Shown here: in pieces, positions 6,809 to 14,153 of the stretch
Position numbering within the stretch: the first letter of the stretch is position 1
Layout of the letters: each line of letters begins with the position of its first letter
Notes under the pieces: model-generated
What the model saw: the letters and a program-made list of their open reading frames with translations, nothing else
Database searches by the model: none
Told to the model about the DNA's origin: nothing
Translations under genes and position numbers: made by a program
NCBI GenBank assembly: GCA_022561675.1
Contig: JADFQT010000016.1
Coordinates: 1 to 16,055 of the forward strand
Reading direction: 5' to 3'
Source of the DNA: Chloroflexota bacterium
GTDB lineage: Bacteria; Chloroflexota; Dehalococcoidia; Lucifugimonadales; UBA3495
Length of the DNA: 16,055 nt

Positions 6809-8899
6809 CTAGACCACGTTGATCAGGGTTTTCAAGACTGCGGGCGAGACCGGCTCGTAATACTTGAACTCCATGGTAAAAGTGGCCCGCCCCCGGCTGA
6901 GGGAACGCAGCGCCGTGGTGTAGGCGAAGGTTTCCCCCAGTGGAATCATGGCCCGTACTGTGTGCAAGTCGTTCTGCCCTTCTATGTTCTTTATCTGGGT
7001 CCGCCGGGATCCCAGGTCGCCCAGAATATCGCTCAAGAACTCGCCGGGGGTCACCACCTCCAGTTCCACCGTCGGCTCCAGCAGAACCGCCCGGCTCTTG
7101 GTGGCTCCCTCCCGAATGGCCAGCATGCCGGCGCTTCGGAAGGCCATTTCGGAGGAGTCTACCTGATGGTAGCTGCCGTCCACCAGCCGTATTTTCAGGT
7201 CCACCAGAGGATACCCACCCAATGGCCCGTTGTCCAGTGCCTGCCGCACGCCGGCTTCCACCGGGGAAATGTATTCCCTGGGTATCTTCCCCCCTTGGAT
7301 AGCGTTCTCGAAGATTATTCCTGAGCCGCGCTCCAGGGGTTCGATCTCCAGCACCACGTGCCCATACTGGCCATGACCACCGGTTTGACGGACAAATCGC
7401 CCTTCGGTTTTGAAGGCGCTGGTCAGGGTCTCCCGGTAGGAGACTCGCGGGCTGCCCACGTGGGCTACCACGTTGAACTCCCGCTTCATTCGGTCCACCA
7501 AGACTTCCAGATGCAACTCTCCCATGCCGGACATCACCGTCTGGCCGGTTTCCTCGTTAAAACGCACCAGGAAAGTGGGGTCTTCCTCGGAGAGTTTTCT
7601 CAGAGCATCGGTGAGCCGGTCCTGGTCCGCCCTGGTCGAGGGTTCTATGGCTACCGATATCACCGGCTGGGGAAACTTGGGTGGCTCCAAAATCAACGGT
7701 CTGTCCTGGGTCCCAATGGTGTCTCCGGTGAAGGTATCCTTAAGCCCAACCGCCGCGCAAATGTCCCCGGCCCGAACTACCTCCAACTCCTCACGACGGT
7801 TGGCGTGCATCCGCAGCAGCCGGCCCATTCTCTCCCGCTTGCCCTTGGTCACGTTTATGACCAGCCCACCGGCTTTGATTTCTCCCGAGTAAACTCTCAG
7901 GAAAACCAACCTCCCGACAAAGGGGTCGGTCACCACCTTGAAGGCCAGGGCGGCCAGAGGGCCCTCACTATCGGGGTACCTAATCTCAGTTTCTCCGGTC
8001 TTCGGCTCGGTTCCCTCCACCGGCGGAATGTCCGCTGGGGAAGGCAGGTACTGGATGATGGCGTCGAGCAGCGGATGGACGCCCTTCCCCTGAATAGCGG
8101 TGCCGCAGAGGACGGGGACGAGGATTCGCTTGATCGTGGCCCGACGCAGGGCTTGCCGGAGCTCCTCTTCCCCCAGATCATCCCCTTCCAGGTAACGAAT
8201 CAGCAGCGCTTCATCGGTCTCCACGATCTTTTCGACCATGGCCTGCCGGTACTCCTGGTATTGCTTCAGATTCTCTTCCGGCACGGGCATCTCATCGGGG
8301 GGTTCCAAGCTGGCGCTACCATTCCCATTGGCGTATATCAGAGCCCGCCCGCCAATGAGGTCGATAACGCCCCGGAAGGTATCCTCTTCTCCTAAGGGTA
8401 GCTGAACCGGGACCGCATTGGCCCGCAGACGGCGGCGCATGGACTCTATCGTACGTTCGTAGCTGGCCCCCACCCGGTCCATCTTGTTGACGAAGGCGAT
8501 GCGGGGTACTTTGTAGGTGTCCGCCTGCCGCCAGACGGTCTCGGATTGGGATTGAACGCCGGCCACGGCGTCCAGAACCACAATGCCTCCATCCAGCACG
8601 CGCAGGCTGCGCTCCACCTCGGCGGTGAAGTCCACGTGGCCCGGGGTGTCGATGATGTTCACCATGTGGTCTTGCCAGTAGGCGGTGGTGGCGGCGGCGG
8701 TGATGGTGATGCCCCGCTCCCGTTCCTGGGGCATCCAGTCCATTGTGGTGGTCCCCTCGTCTACCCCTCCCATTTTTCTGATACGGCCCGTCAGAAACAG
8801 TACACGCTCGGTGACGGTGGTTTTCCCTGCGTCTATGTGGGCGATAAAGCCGATATTCCGAATTTTGGAGATCTTATCTCCTGCTGGAGCGGTTTCCAT
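6809..8899 (-). CDS. fusA: Elongation factor G
   Basis: EF-G is the GTPase that drives tRNA-mRNA translocation and, with RRF, ribosome recycling. The 696-residue product has G1 AHIDAGKTT (20-28), the switch region RERGITITA (60-68), G3 DTPGHVDF (84-91) and G4 NKMDR (138-142). Domains II-V follow, including GMGELHLEVLVDRMKREF and the domain IV stretch RQTGGHGQYGHVVLE. Length is typical of the translocase. The start at 8899 gives the right N-terminus, although no strong Shine-Dalgarno is visible ahead. It lies between rpsG and rpsJ as in a str operon. Confidence 0.98.
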   Translation of the reverse strand: METAPAGDKISKIRNIGFIAHIDAGKTTVTERVLFLTGRIRKMGGVDEGTTTMDWMPQERERGITITAAATTAYWQDHMVNIIDTPGHVDFTAEVERSLRVLDGGIVVLDAVAGVQSQSETVWRQADTYKVPRIAFVNKMDRVGASYERTIESMRRRLRANAVPVQLPLGEEDTFRGVIDLIGGRALIYANGNGSASLEPPDEMPVPEENLKQYQEYRQAMVEKIVETDEALLIRYLEGDDLGEEELRQALRRATIKRILVPVLCGTAIQGKGVHPLLDAIIQYLPSPADIPPVEGTEPKTGETEIRYPDSEGPLAALAFKVVTDPFVGRLVFLRVYSGEIKAGGLVINVTKGKRERMGRLLRMHANRREELEVVRAGDICAAVGLKDTFTGDTIGTQDRPLILEPPKFPQPVISVAIEPSTRADQDRLTDALRKLSEEDPTFLVRFNEETGQTVMSGMGELHLEVLVDRMKREFNVVAHVGSPRVSYRETLTSAFKTEGRFVRQTGGHGQYGHVVLEIEPLERGSGIIFENAIQGGKIPREYISPVEAGVRQALDNGPLGGYPLVDLKIRLVDGSYHQVDSSEMAFRSAGMLAIREGATKSRAVLLEPTVELEVVTPGEFLSDILGDLGSRRTQIKNIEGQNDLHTVRAMIPLGETFAYTTALRSLSRGRATFTMEFKYYEPVSPAVLKTLINVV

Positions 8900-8948
8900 T
8901 ATGTTGGGGTGTACGGGGTTAAGCTAAAAGCCCGGACACCAAATACCT

Positions 8949-9419
8949 CTACCTTCTATAATGTACGAACGCCCGGTTGGCCTCGGCCATCCGGTGCAAT
9001 TCCTCGCGGCGCCGGACCGCGGAACCTTCGCCCCGGGACGCTTCCATGAATTCGGTGGCCAGGCCCCGGCGCATGGGTATGCCCTTGCGGGCTCGGGCTC
9101 CCCGAATGATCCACCGTATTGCCAGCGCTTCGCTGCGGTTGGGCCGCAGGTCGGTGGGAACTTGATAAGTTGCCCCGCCGATTCGGCGGGGCTTAACCTC
9201 TACCAGTGGGGTGGCGTTCTTGAGCGCTAGCTCAAACACCTCCATAGGCTCCCGATGGGACTCGTCCCGGACCAGGTCCAGCGCCGCATAAACCAACCGC
9301 TGAGCGGTGGTCTTCTTGCCCCTTTGCATAACCCGATTTATAAACCGCGCCAACTCAACACTGGCATAGCGGCTATCCGGCGGGATTATTCGGCGTACGG
9401 CTGGTCTTCTTCTAGACAT
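8949..9419 (-). CDS. rpsG: 30S ribosomal protein S7
   Basis: S7 is the primary assembly protein of the 16S rRNA 3' domain and contacts the E-site tRNA. The 156-residue product is of normal length: MSRRRPAVRRIIPPDSRYAS, then KNATPLVEVKPRRIGGATYQVP and AIRWIIRGARARKG, with the C-terminal helix HRMAEANRAFVHYRR. A 124-base gap separates it from rpsL, longer than any other gap in the cluster. AAGG precedes the ATG by about ten bases. In E. coli S7 represses its own operon through the rpsL-rpsG spacer; this gap might do the same, but that is inference. Confidence 0.97.
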   Translation of the reverse strand: MSRRRPAVRRIIPPDSRYASVELARFINRVMQRGKKTTAQRLVYAALDLVRDESHREPMEVFELALKNATPLVEVKPRRIGGATYQVPTDLRPNRSEALAIRWIIRGARARKGIPMRRGLATEFMEASRGEGSAVRRREELHRMAEANRAFVHYRR

Positions 9420-9479
9420 AAGTAACGCCTCTTGCTTGATACGAGAACCCAGGATTGATATGGGAAACCGGGGAAAGTC

Positions 9480-9507
9480 CTAGGGGTCGCAACGGGGAGG
9501 TCCCTAG
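9480..9507 (-). promoter_or_regulatory. Possible hairpin in the rpsL-rpsG spacer
   Basis: CTAGGG (9480-9485) and CCCTAG (9502-9507) form a 6-base stem with a 16-base loop in the 124-base spacer. No T-run follows in the minus direction, so it does not look like a terminator. It may be an RNA element for S7 feedback or a processing site; only the inverted repeat is observed. Confidence 0.35.
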
Positions 9508-9543
9508 CTCAATACCTAATGATGCGGTTAAGCTGCGGACGGC

Positions 9544-9954
9544 CTAGCTTCTGGTGGTTCCGTACTTGCTGCGCCCTTGCTGGCGGCCCGCTACTCCTTC
9601 GGTGTCGAGGGCGCTACGGATCACGTGGTAACGCACTCCGGGCAGGTCTTTAACCCTGCCGCCTCGAATCAGCACTACTGAGTGTTCCTGCAGATTGTGC
9701 CCCTCACCGCCGATGTAGGCCGTCACTTCCACGCCGTTGGTAAGCCGGACCCTGGCGATCTTACGAAGCGCGGAGTTGGGCTTTTTCGGGGTCATAGTTC
9801 GTACTTGGATGCAAACGCCGCGGCGCTGAGGGCACCCGGGTCCCCACTTGGTCCGGTTGCGCAGGGAGTTTTGTACCCAATGCAGGGCAGGGGCCTTGGT
9901 CCCCTTGCGAACCGGCTTTCGCCCCTTTCTCACCAGTTGATTAACCGTAGGCAT
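9544..9954 (-). CDS. rpsL: 30S ribosomal protein S12
   Basis: S12 sits at the decoding centre and monitors codon-anticodon pairing. The 136-residue product has MPTVNQLVRKGRKPVRKG, the loop TPKKPNSALRK containing the lysine changed in streptomycin-resistant mutants elsewhere (here wild-type Lys), and GGRVKDLPGVRYH. Compared with E. coli S12 (124 residues) it has about 14 extra residues between APAL and CPQRRGVC (HWVQNSLRNRTKWGPG). A similar-sized insert at this place is known in Firmicutes S12. First gene of the cluster, about 39 bases downstream of a good promoter. Confidence 0.98.
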   Translation of the reverse strand: MPTVNQLVRKGRKPVRKGTKAPALHWVQNSLRNRTKWGPGCPQRRGVCIQVRTMTPKKPNSALRKIARVRLTNGVEVTAYIGGEGHNLQEHSVVLIRGGRVKDLPGVRYHVIRSALDTEGVAGRQQGRSKYGTTRS

Positions 9955-9999
9955 TTCTCGACCCTTTTCCCCATTTTGTCCTTATCGACACAAACAGTA

Positions 10000-10028
10000 A
10001 GTTTAGCAATATGCCATAACCATGTCAA
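10000..10028 (-). promoter_or_regulatory. Promoter of the rpsL ribosomal cluster
   Basis: On the minus strand TTGACA (10028-10023) is followed after 17 bases by TAAACT (10005-10000), a near-consensus sigma-70-type promoter. Transcription would start near 9993, leaving a leader of about 39 bases before the rpsL ATG. Confidence 0.75.
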
Positions 10029-10031
10029 TAA

Positions 10032-10061
10032 TTGACACCCCCAGTTTGGTGCCTCTACAAT
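10032..10061 (+). promoter_or_regulatory. Promoter of the TPP riboswitch-thiC transcript
   Basis: TTGACA (10032-10037) and TACAAT (10056-10061) are separated by 18 bases. The start site would fall near 10068, just ahead of the riboswitch. The -35 box is three bases from that of the divergent rpsL promoter. Confidence 0.75.
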
Positions 10062-10083
10062 GGCAACCCTTAACAGTTTATAA

Positions 10084-10190
10084 GCCGAGGCACGTAGGGG
10101 AGCTCGGTGAAGCCGGGCTGAGAGGGCGGCCGGACTTGCCGCCGACCCTTGCGAACCTGATCTGGGTAATGCCAGCGGAGGGAAGCGGCG
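10084..10190 (+). ncRNA. TPP riboswitch (THI element)
   Basis: The conserved THI-box strings are present: AGGGGAGC (10096-10103), GGGCTGAGAG (10115-10124), and ACCTGATCTGGGTAATGCC followed by AGCGGAGGGAA (10155-10184). P2 is GCTCGG/CCGGGC (10102-10107 with 10113-10118). P3 is GGCGGC/GCCGCC (10125-10130 with 10138-10143). The P4 arm is CTGG/CCAG (10162-10165 with 10172-10175). I could not settle the P1 pairing by eye; GCCG (10084-10087) with CGGC (10186-10189) is one possibility. The element binds thiamine pyrophosphate and here lies about 180 bases ahead of thiC, with a terminator in between, so control is probably by transcription attenuation. Confidence 0.96.
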
Positions 10191-10216
10191 CTTAGGAAAT
10201 CGGTCGTTTTGGTCAG

Positions 10217-10249
10217 GCCGCCAACATCCGTGATTGGCGGCTTTTTGTT
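10217..10249 (+). terminator. Riboswitch-controlled intrinsic terminator
   Basis: GCCGCCAA (10217-10224) pairs perfectly with TTGGCGGC (10234-10241), nine-base loop, followed by TTTTTGTTT (10242-10250). GCCGC (10217-10221) can instead pair with GCGGC (10185-10189) at the 3' edge of the aptamer, a plausible anti-terminator that TPP binding would prevent. The alternative pairing is inference. Confidence 0.9.
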
Positions 10250-10354
10250 TACACTGCGGATCGAATACCCAAGGGGCGGTATGCCGAGCAGATGGTCGCA
10301 GGCCGGCGGGTCGGCTGGGATGCACCTCTTAATAACTGTTGATATCTGACTGCG

Positions 10355-10362
10355 AAGGAGGT
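10355..10362 (+). promoter_or_regulatory. Ribosome binding site of thiC
   Basis: AAGGAGGT is a near-perfect Shine-Dalgarno, six bases from the ATG at 10369. It decides that start over the in-frame TTG at 10339. Confidence 0.9.
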
Positions 10363-10368
10363 AGGGAA

Positions 10369-12132
10369 ATGGCACAGGCTACACCGGTTAAGCTGACTCT
10401 AAATACGGGGTCCAATTTTCCAGCAAGCAAGAAAGTTTATGTGACCGGGTCCCGGCCGGACATCCAGGTCCCCTTTCGAGAGGTGACCCTGACTCCAACT
10501 TCGGGCCGCTTTGGCGACTCGGAAAACCCGCCGTTCAGACTGTACGACACCAGCGGCCCCTACACCGATCCCAACGCCGAGTTGGACGTGCGTCAGGGTT
10601 TACCTCCCATTCGCAGCGCTTGGATTCTCGAACGCGGCGATGTGGAGGAGGTAGCCGGCGTCGGCAGTGGGGCCAACGGAATGGGTCAGGGCGAGCCCTT
10701 TCCCGGGCTGAAGCGACGGCCGCTGAAGGCTAAGAAGGGGGCCAACGTCACCCAGATGCACTACGCCCGCCAGGGAACGGTCACGCCCGAGATGGAGTAC
10801 ATCGCCATTCGCGAGGGCGTCGAGCCGGAATTCGTGCGGGATGAAGTGGCTCGGGGGCGGGCGATTATACCCTCCAATATCAACCACCCGGAAACCGAGC
10901 CGATGATTATCGGACGAAATTTCCTGGTCAAAGTCAACGCCAACATCGGCAACTCGGCGATCAGCTCTTCTATCGAGGCGGAGGTGGAGAAAATGTGCTG
11001 GTCCGCCCGCTGGGGGGCCGACAACGTCATGGACCTCTCCACGGGAGATGACATCCACACCACCCGAGAATGGGTCATCCGGAACTCTCCGGTGCCCCTC
11101 GGGACAGTGCCGATTTACCAGGCCCTGGAGAAAGTGGATGGCGACCCGGCGGAGCTAACCTGGGAGATTTATCGAGAAACCCTGATTGAGCAGGCCGAGC
11201 AAGGGGTTGACTACTTCACCATCCATGCCGGAGTCCGGCTACGCTACATCCACCTTACCGCCGATCGCGTAACCGGTATCGTCTCCCGGGGCGGCTCCAT
11301 CCTGGCGGGCTGGTGCTTGGCTCACCACCAGGAAAACTTCCTGTACACCCACTTCGAGGACATTTGTGAAATCCTGAAAGCATACGACATCGCCTTCTCT
11401 TTGGGAGACGGCTTGCGGCCGGGCTCGATTGCCGACGCCAACGACGAAGCCCAGTTCGCTGAGCTGGATACACTAGGCGAGCTGACCGAGATCGCCTGGA
11501 AGCATGAGGTTCAGGTGATGATCGAAGGTCCCGGCCATGTGCCGCTGCACAAGATCAAGGAGAACGTGGACCGTCAGATGGAGATTTGCCACGAAGCTCC
11601 CTTCTACACCTTGGGTCCCCTCACCATCGACGTGGCTCCTGGCTACGACCACATTACCTCGGCTATCGGCGCAGCCACCATCGGCATGCACGGCACCGCC
11701 ATGCTCTGCTACGTGACTCCTAAAGAGCATCTGGGGTTGCCCAACAAGGAAGATGTCAAGGCTGGCGTCATCGCCTACAGGATTGCCGCCCATGCGGCGG
11801 ATGTCGCCAAGGGTCACCCGGGGGCCCAGGCTTGGGACGATGCGCTCTCCAAGGCCCGGTTCGAGTTCCGTTGGGATGACCAGTTCAACCTGGCGCTGGA
11901 CCCGGATACCGCCCGCCTTTACCACGACGAGACTTTGCCTGCTCAAGGAGCCAAGATAGCTCACTTCTGCTCCATGTGCGGTCCCAAGTTCTGCGCCATG
12001 AAAATCACCCAGGATGTTCGGGAATACGCCAAGGAAAAGGGGCTGGATCCAGAGGGTGCCTTGACTACCGGCATGGAGGAAAAATCCCAGGAGTTCCGCG
12101 AGGGAGGCGGCAAGATCTACCATAAGGTGTAA
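10369..12132 (+). CDS. thiC: Phosphomethylpyrimidine synthase ThiC
   Basis: ThiC is a radical SAM enzyme that rearranges aminoimidazole ribotide into HMP-phosphate, the pyrimidine precursor of thiamine. The 587-residue product is a long-form ThiC with the N-terminal region (KVYVTGSRPDIQVPFREV), the barrel (MEYIAIREGVEPEFVRDEVARGRAIIPSNINHPE, EGPGHVPLHKI, GPLTIDVAPGYDHITSAIG) and the C-terminal [4Fe-4S] motif C534-x2-C537-x4-C542 (CSMCGPKFC). The frame is open to a TTG at 10339, but the ATG at 10369 has AAGGAGGT (10355-10362) six bases ahead and is preferred. Expression is expected to fall when TPP is abundant, through the upstream riboswitch. A strong terminator follows. Confidence 0.98.
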   Translation: MAQATPVKLTLNTGSNFPASKKVYVTGSRPDIQVPFREVTLTPTSGRFGDSENPPFRLYDTSGPYTDPNAELDVRQGLPPIRSAWILERGDVEEVAGVGSGANGMGQGEPFPGLKRRPLKAKKGANVTQMHYARQGTVTPEMEYIAIREGVEPEFVRDEVARGRAIIPSNINHPETEPMIIGRNFLVKVNANIGNSAISSSIEAEVEKMCWSARWGADNVMDLSTGDDIHTTREWVIRNSPVPLGTVPIYQALEKVDGDPAELTWEIYRETLIEQAEQGVDYFTIHAGVRLRYIHLTADRVTGIVSRGGSILAGWCLAHHQENFLYTHFEDICEILKAYDIAFSLGDGLRPGSIADANDEAQFAELDTLGELTEIAWKHEVQVMIEGPGHVPLHKIKENVDRQMEICHEAPFYTLGPLTIDVAPGYDHITSAIGAATIGMHGTAMLCYVTPKEHLGLPNKEDVKAGVIAYRIAAHAADVAKGHPGAQAWDDALSKARFEFRWDDQFNLALDPDTARLYHDETLPAQGAKIAHFCSMCGPKFCAMKITQDVREYAKEKGLDPEGALTTGMEEKSQEFREGGGKIYHKV

Positions 12133-12176
12133 CGCCGGGACCGCCAGTTCAACTGTCGAATCCCGTTTACGCTTTT

Positions 12177-12228
12177 GGCCACCGGAGCTCTGCGAGTCAA
12201 CCGCAAGGAGCCCCGGTGGCCAACTTTT
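12177..12228 (+). terminator. Terminator after thiC
   Basis: GGCCACCGG (12177-12185) pairs perfectly with CCGGTGGCC (12213-12221). Inner arms GCTC/GAGC and TGCG/CGCA continue the helix, giving about 17 pairs. AACTTTTT follows. It should end the thiC transcript and separate it from the genes to the right. Confidence 0.85.
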
Positions 12229-12241
12229 TACACCGCCGTCC

Positions 12242-12260
12242 GGGGAGCAGCCTGCTCCCC
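12242..12260 (+). repeat. Perfect 19-base hairpin
   Basis: GGGGAGCAG and CTGCTCCCC are perfect inverted 9-mers around one central base. No T-run follows on either strand close enough for a normal intrinsic terminator. It may be a backup stop or an mRNA 3' end stabiliser. Apart from this, the previous terminator and a promoter at 12399, I see nothing in the 319 bases between thiC and the next gene. Confidence 0.5.
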
Positions 12261-12398
12261 TTCCGACTTGGTTACCCGCCAATGGTTGCTCCGGTCCCTC
12301 CCCCTCCAAACGCCAGGGCAGGCTTCTGGCTCTCCACTAACTCAGGCAACTGTCCAAATTTGGTCGCTTGGGTGGGCGGGGCTTGCGGCAGTGGTTGA

Positions 12399-12407
12399 TG
12401 TTATACT
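12399..12407 (+). promoter_or_regulatory. Extended -10 promoter of the GYD-domain gene
   Basis: TGTTATACT holds TATACT (12402-12407) with TG one base upstream, an extended -10. No good -35 box is seen at the right distance. It lies 45 bases before the ATG at 12452 and after the thiC terminator, so this gene is probably transcribed separately. Confidence 0.5.
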
Positions 12408-12451
12408 GGGCCTGAATTCGCAGATCCGAAATCATTAGGCCGGAGTGCCCC

Positions 12452-12814
12452 ATGCCGCTTTACTTTCTTCTCGGAACTCTAAATGAGCAGGGACAAGGGA
12501 TGCTTAAGGACAACCCGGACCTGGTTATAGACGCGGTTAGGGAGTGCGATTGTTCGGGCGCTGAAATCATGGGCCAGTATGCTGTATTGGGGAAATACGA
12601 TTTCGTGATGCTGGCCGAGGCCGACGATAATGAATCAGCGGCCCGGCTTTCCCTGGACTTGGGCGTGCGAGTAGGGCTGCACGTGGAAACTTTGCCGGCG
12701 ATGGCCATCGGTGTCCTAAACGAGGACGAATCCGGTGAATCGGCGAAGACTGAGGACGTAAGCCTTGCCGCCGGCGCTCCCGAAGATTGGCGGCTTCCCG
12801 GTTCAGACGCCTAA
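12452..12814 (+). CDS. GYD-domain protein, function unknown
   Basis: The 120-residue product resembles the small GYD-domain family (ferredoxin-like fold, related to dimeric alpha-beta barrel proteins): start MPLYFLLGTLNEQGQGMLKDNP, the signature GKYDFV (47-52) in place of G-x-YD-x-V, then AEADDNESAARLSLDLGVR and HVETLPAM. The function of the family is not established. The domain ends near residue 88; an acidic, Ser/Gly-rich tail of about 32 residues follows (NEDESGESAKTEDVS). GGAG (12442-12445) stands six bases ahead of the ATG. It lies between thiC and thiD on the same strand but is separated from thiC by a terminator, so a role in thiamine metabolism is only a guess. Confidence 0.8.
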   Translation: MPLYFLLGTLNEQGQGMLKDNPDLVIDAVRECDCSGAEIMGQYAVLGKYDFVMLAEADDNESAARLSLDLGVRVGLHVETLPAMAIGVLNEDESGESAKTEDVSLAAGAPEDWRLPGSDA

Positions 12815-12882
12815 ACCAAATCCAGGTTCGAATCTACATGGCCCGTCATCCCGTCTTACGGAAACCTGCGGGTTTCACTTCG

Positions 12883-12896
12883 GCTTAAATTTAAGC
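12883..12896. promoter_or_regulatory. 14-base perfect AT-rich palindrome upstream of thiD
   Basis: GCTTAAATTTAAGC is a perfect palindrome 40 bases ahead of the thiD start. It also contains TTAAAT, which could serve as a weak -10. It could be an operator or chance; no second copy is seen in the window. Confidence 0.3.
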
Positions 12897-12935
12897 AATC
12901 GGTTTTACCAGGCCCAAGGCCAGGGCTAAGGTTAA

Positions 12936-13739
12936 ATGATGGTTTGCAACAAGGTGTGCACGGCCATGACCATAGCCGGCTCCGACTCCGGGGGCGGGGC
13001 CGGGATTCAGGCCGATCTTAAAACCTTCGCCGCTCTGGGGGTTTACGGCGCCTCCGCCCTTACTGCTATCACTGCCCAGAACACCATGGGTGTAACCGGC
13101 GTCCACGAGATTCCCACGGAAATCATCGCCGCGCAAATCGAAGCGGTCCTGACCGATATCGGGGCCGACGCCGTCAAAACCGGCATGCTTGCCAGCAGTT
13201 CAATCGTTGAGGTGGTTTCCCAGCAGCTTAAGACCTTCCGGGTAACCGCTTTGGTCGTGGACCCGGTCATGGTGGCTAAAAGCGGAGACTCCCTGCTGCA
13301 CCAGGACGCGGTGGAGGCGCTGCGAACCCTGCTGGTTCCGCTGGCCGCGGTGGTTACGCCCAATATCCCAGAGGCTGAGGTTTTGACCGGCGTCAAGATC
13401 GTCTCTGACGATGATATGCGCCGGGCGGCGGAGAGCATCGTCGGCATGGGCGCCGGGAGCGTGGTGGTGAAGGGGGGCCATAGGGAGGGGCCGGCCACCG
13501 ACTTGTTCTACGATGGAGACCGCTTCCAAGAGTTTACCGCCCCCAGGATAGATACGAAAAACACTCATGGCACCGGATGCACCTTCGCCTCGGCGGTGGC
13601 TGCCGGGCTGGCCAAGGGTCTGCCCCTGCTGGAGGCAGTGGCTCAGGCCAAGGAGTTCGTAACCGCCGCCATAGGCAGGTCCTTCCCAATCGGCAGGGGA
13701 CATGGTCCTCTCAACCACTTTTATCAGTTCTGGGGGTAG
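12936..13739 (+). CDS. thiD: Hydroxymethylpyrimidine/phosphomethylpyrimidine kinase ThiD
   Basis: ThiD phosphorylates HMP-P to HMP-PP, the form that thiamine phosphate synthase joins to the thiazole moiety; it acts directly after ThiC. This is a ribokinase-fold enzyme of 267 residues with AMTIAGSDSGGGAGIQADLKTF (10-31), the segments VVDPVMVAKSG (107-117) and TPNIPEAEVLTG, and the anion-hole/catalytic motif NTHGTGCTFASA (209-220) with Cys215. No thiE fusion is present. Start choice is uncertain: tandem ATGs at 12936 and 12939 have AAGG at 12928, while the core begins only at residue 10. No riboswitch is seen ahead of it. Confidence 0.96.
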   Translation: MMVCNKVCTAMTIAGSDSGGGAGIQADLKTFAALGVYGASALTAITAQNTMGVTGVHEIPTEIIAAQIEAVLTDIGADAVKTGMLASSSIVEVVSQQLKTFRVTALVVDPVMVAKSGDSLLHQDAVEALRTLLVPLAAVVTPNIPEAEVLTGVKIVSDDDMRRAAESIVGMGAGSVVVKGGHREGPATDLFYDGDRFQEFTAPRIDTKNTHGTGCTFASAVAAGLAKGLPLLEAVAQAKEFVTAAIGRSFPIGRGHGPLNHFYQFWG

Positions 13740-13742
13740 GTT

Positions 13743-14111
13743 TTGCAGGGCCGAGGGGAGAGCTTCAGCTACCCAATAGAGTTGAGCGCTGTGCATGGAG
13801 GCCGTTTCGAAAGCCTGCGCGCTCTGGTGGACACCGCCAGCAGCTACAGTGTGGTGCCGGCGACCATACTGGCAAGCCTGGGAGTTCAGCCCCAATGGAC
13901 CGGGTTGTTTAGCACCGCGGACGGCTTACGACAGGAGATGCCCCTGGCCGAGGTTCGCATAAGAGTGGATGGGCGGGAGCGTACCACTATCTGCGTTTTC
14001 GGCTCACCGGAAAGCGTCCCAACCCTGGGTTCCTACGCTTTAGCCGGTTTGGCGCTGGAAGCCGACCCGGCTACGCGCCGATTAACAACCGCATCCCTTT
14101 TTCTGCCTTAA
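13743..14111 (+). CDS. Retropepsin-like (clan AA) small aspartic protease with a DTA motif
   Basis: The 122-residue product matches the pattern of small bacterial clan AA aspartic proteases: a predicted strand (FSYPIELSA), ALVDTASSYSVVPATILASLGV (27-48) where others have VDTGA-x-x-x-LP, a flap region STADGLRQEMPLAEVRIRVDGRE, and LGSYALAGLALEADPATRRL (95-114). Asp30 is present, but the usual D-T-G is D-T-A (30-32). These proteins would act as dimers; substrates are unknown. The start is TTG at 13743, three bases after the thiD stop, with GGGGGTAGG (13731-13739) as ribosome site, so it is probably translated with thiD. Whether it is catalytically active is open. Confidence 0.75.
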   Translation: MQGRGESFSYPIELSAVHGGRFESLRALVDTASSYSVVPATILASLGVQPQWTGLFSTADGLRQEMPLAEVRIRVDGRERTTICVFGSPESVPTLGSYALAGLALEADPATRRLTTASLFLP

Positions 14112-14153
14112 AGCCTGTGTCAAAAGCATCGATGGGCCCTGTGGCGGTGTATT

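Noticed and set aside
7358..8395. 345-codon plus-strand open frame inside fusA
   Set aside because: Antisense shadow of a full-length EF-G; the translation matches no family I recognise.
9930..9987. Short upstream frame (MGKRVEKCLRLINW) overlapping the rpsL start
   Set aside because: It overlaps the rpsL coding start and has no good ribosome site; no evidence that it is a leader peptide.
12846..12880. Possible degenerate REP-like unit (CGTCATCCCG and a GAAACC/GGTTTC hairpin)
   Set aside because: The similarity to the 14154 repeat is limited to a few bases and the ends do not match.
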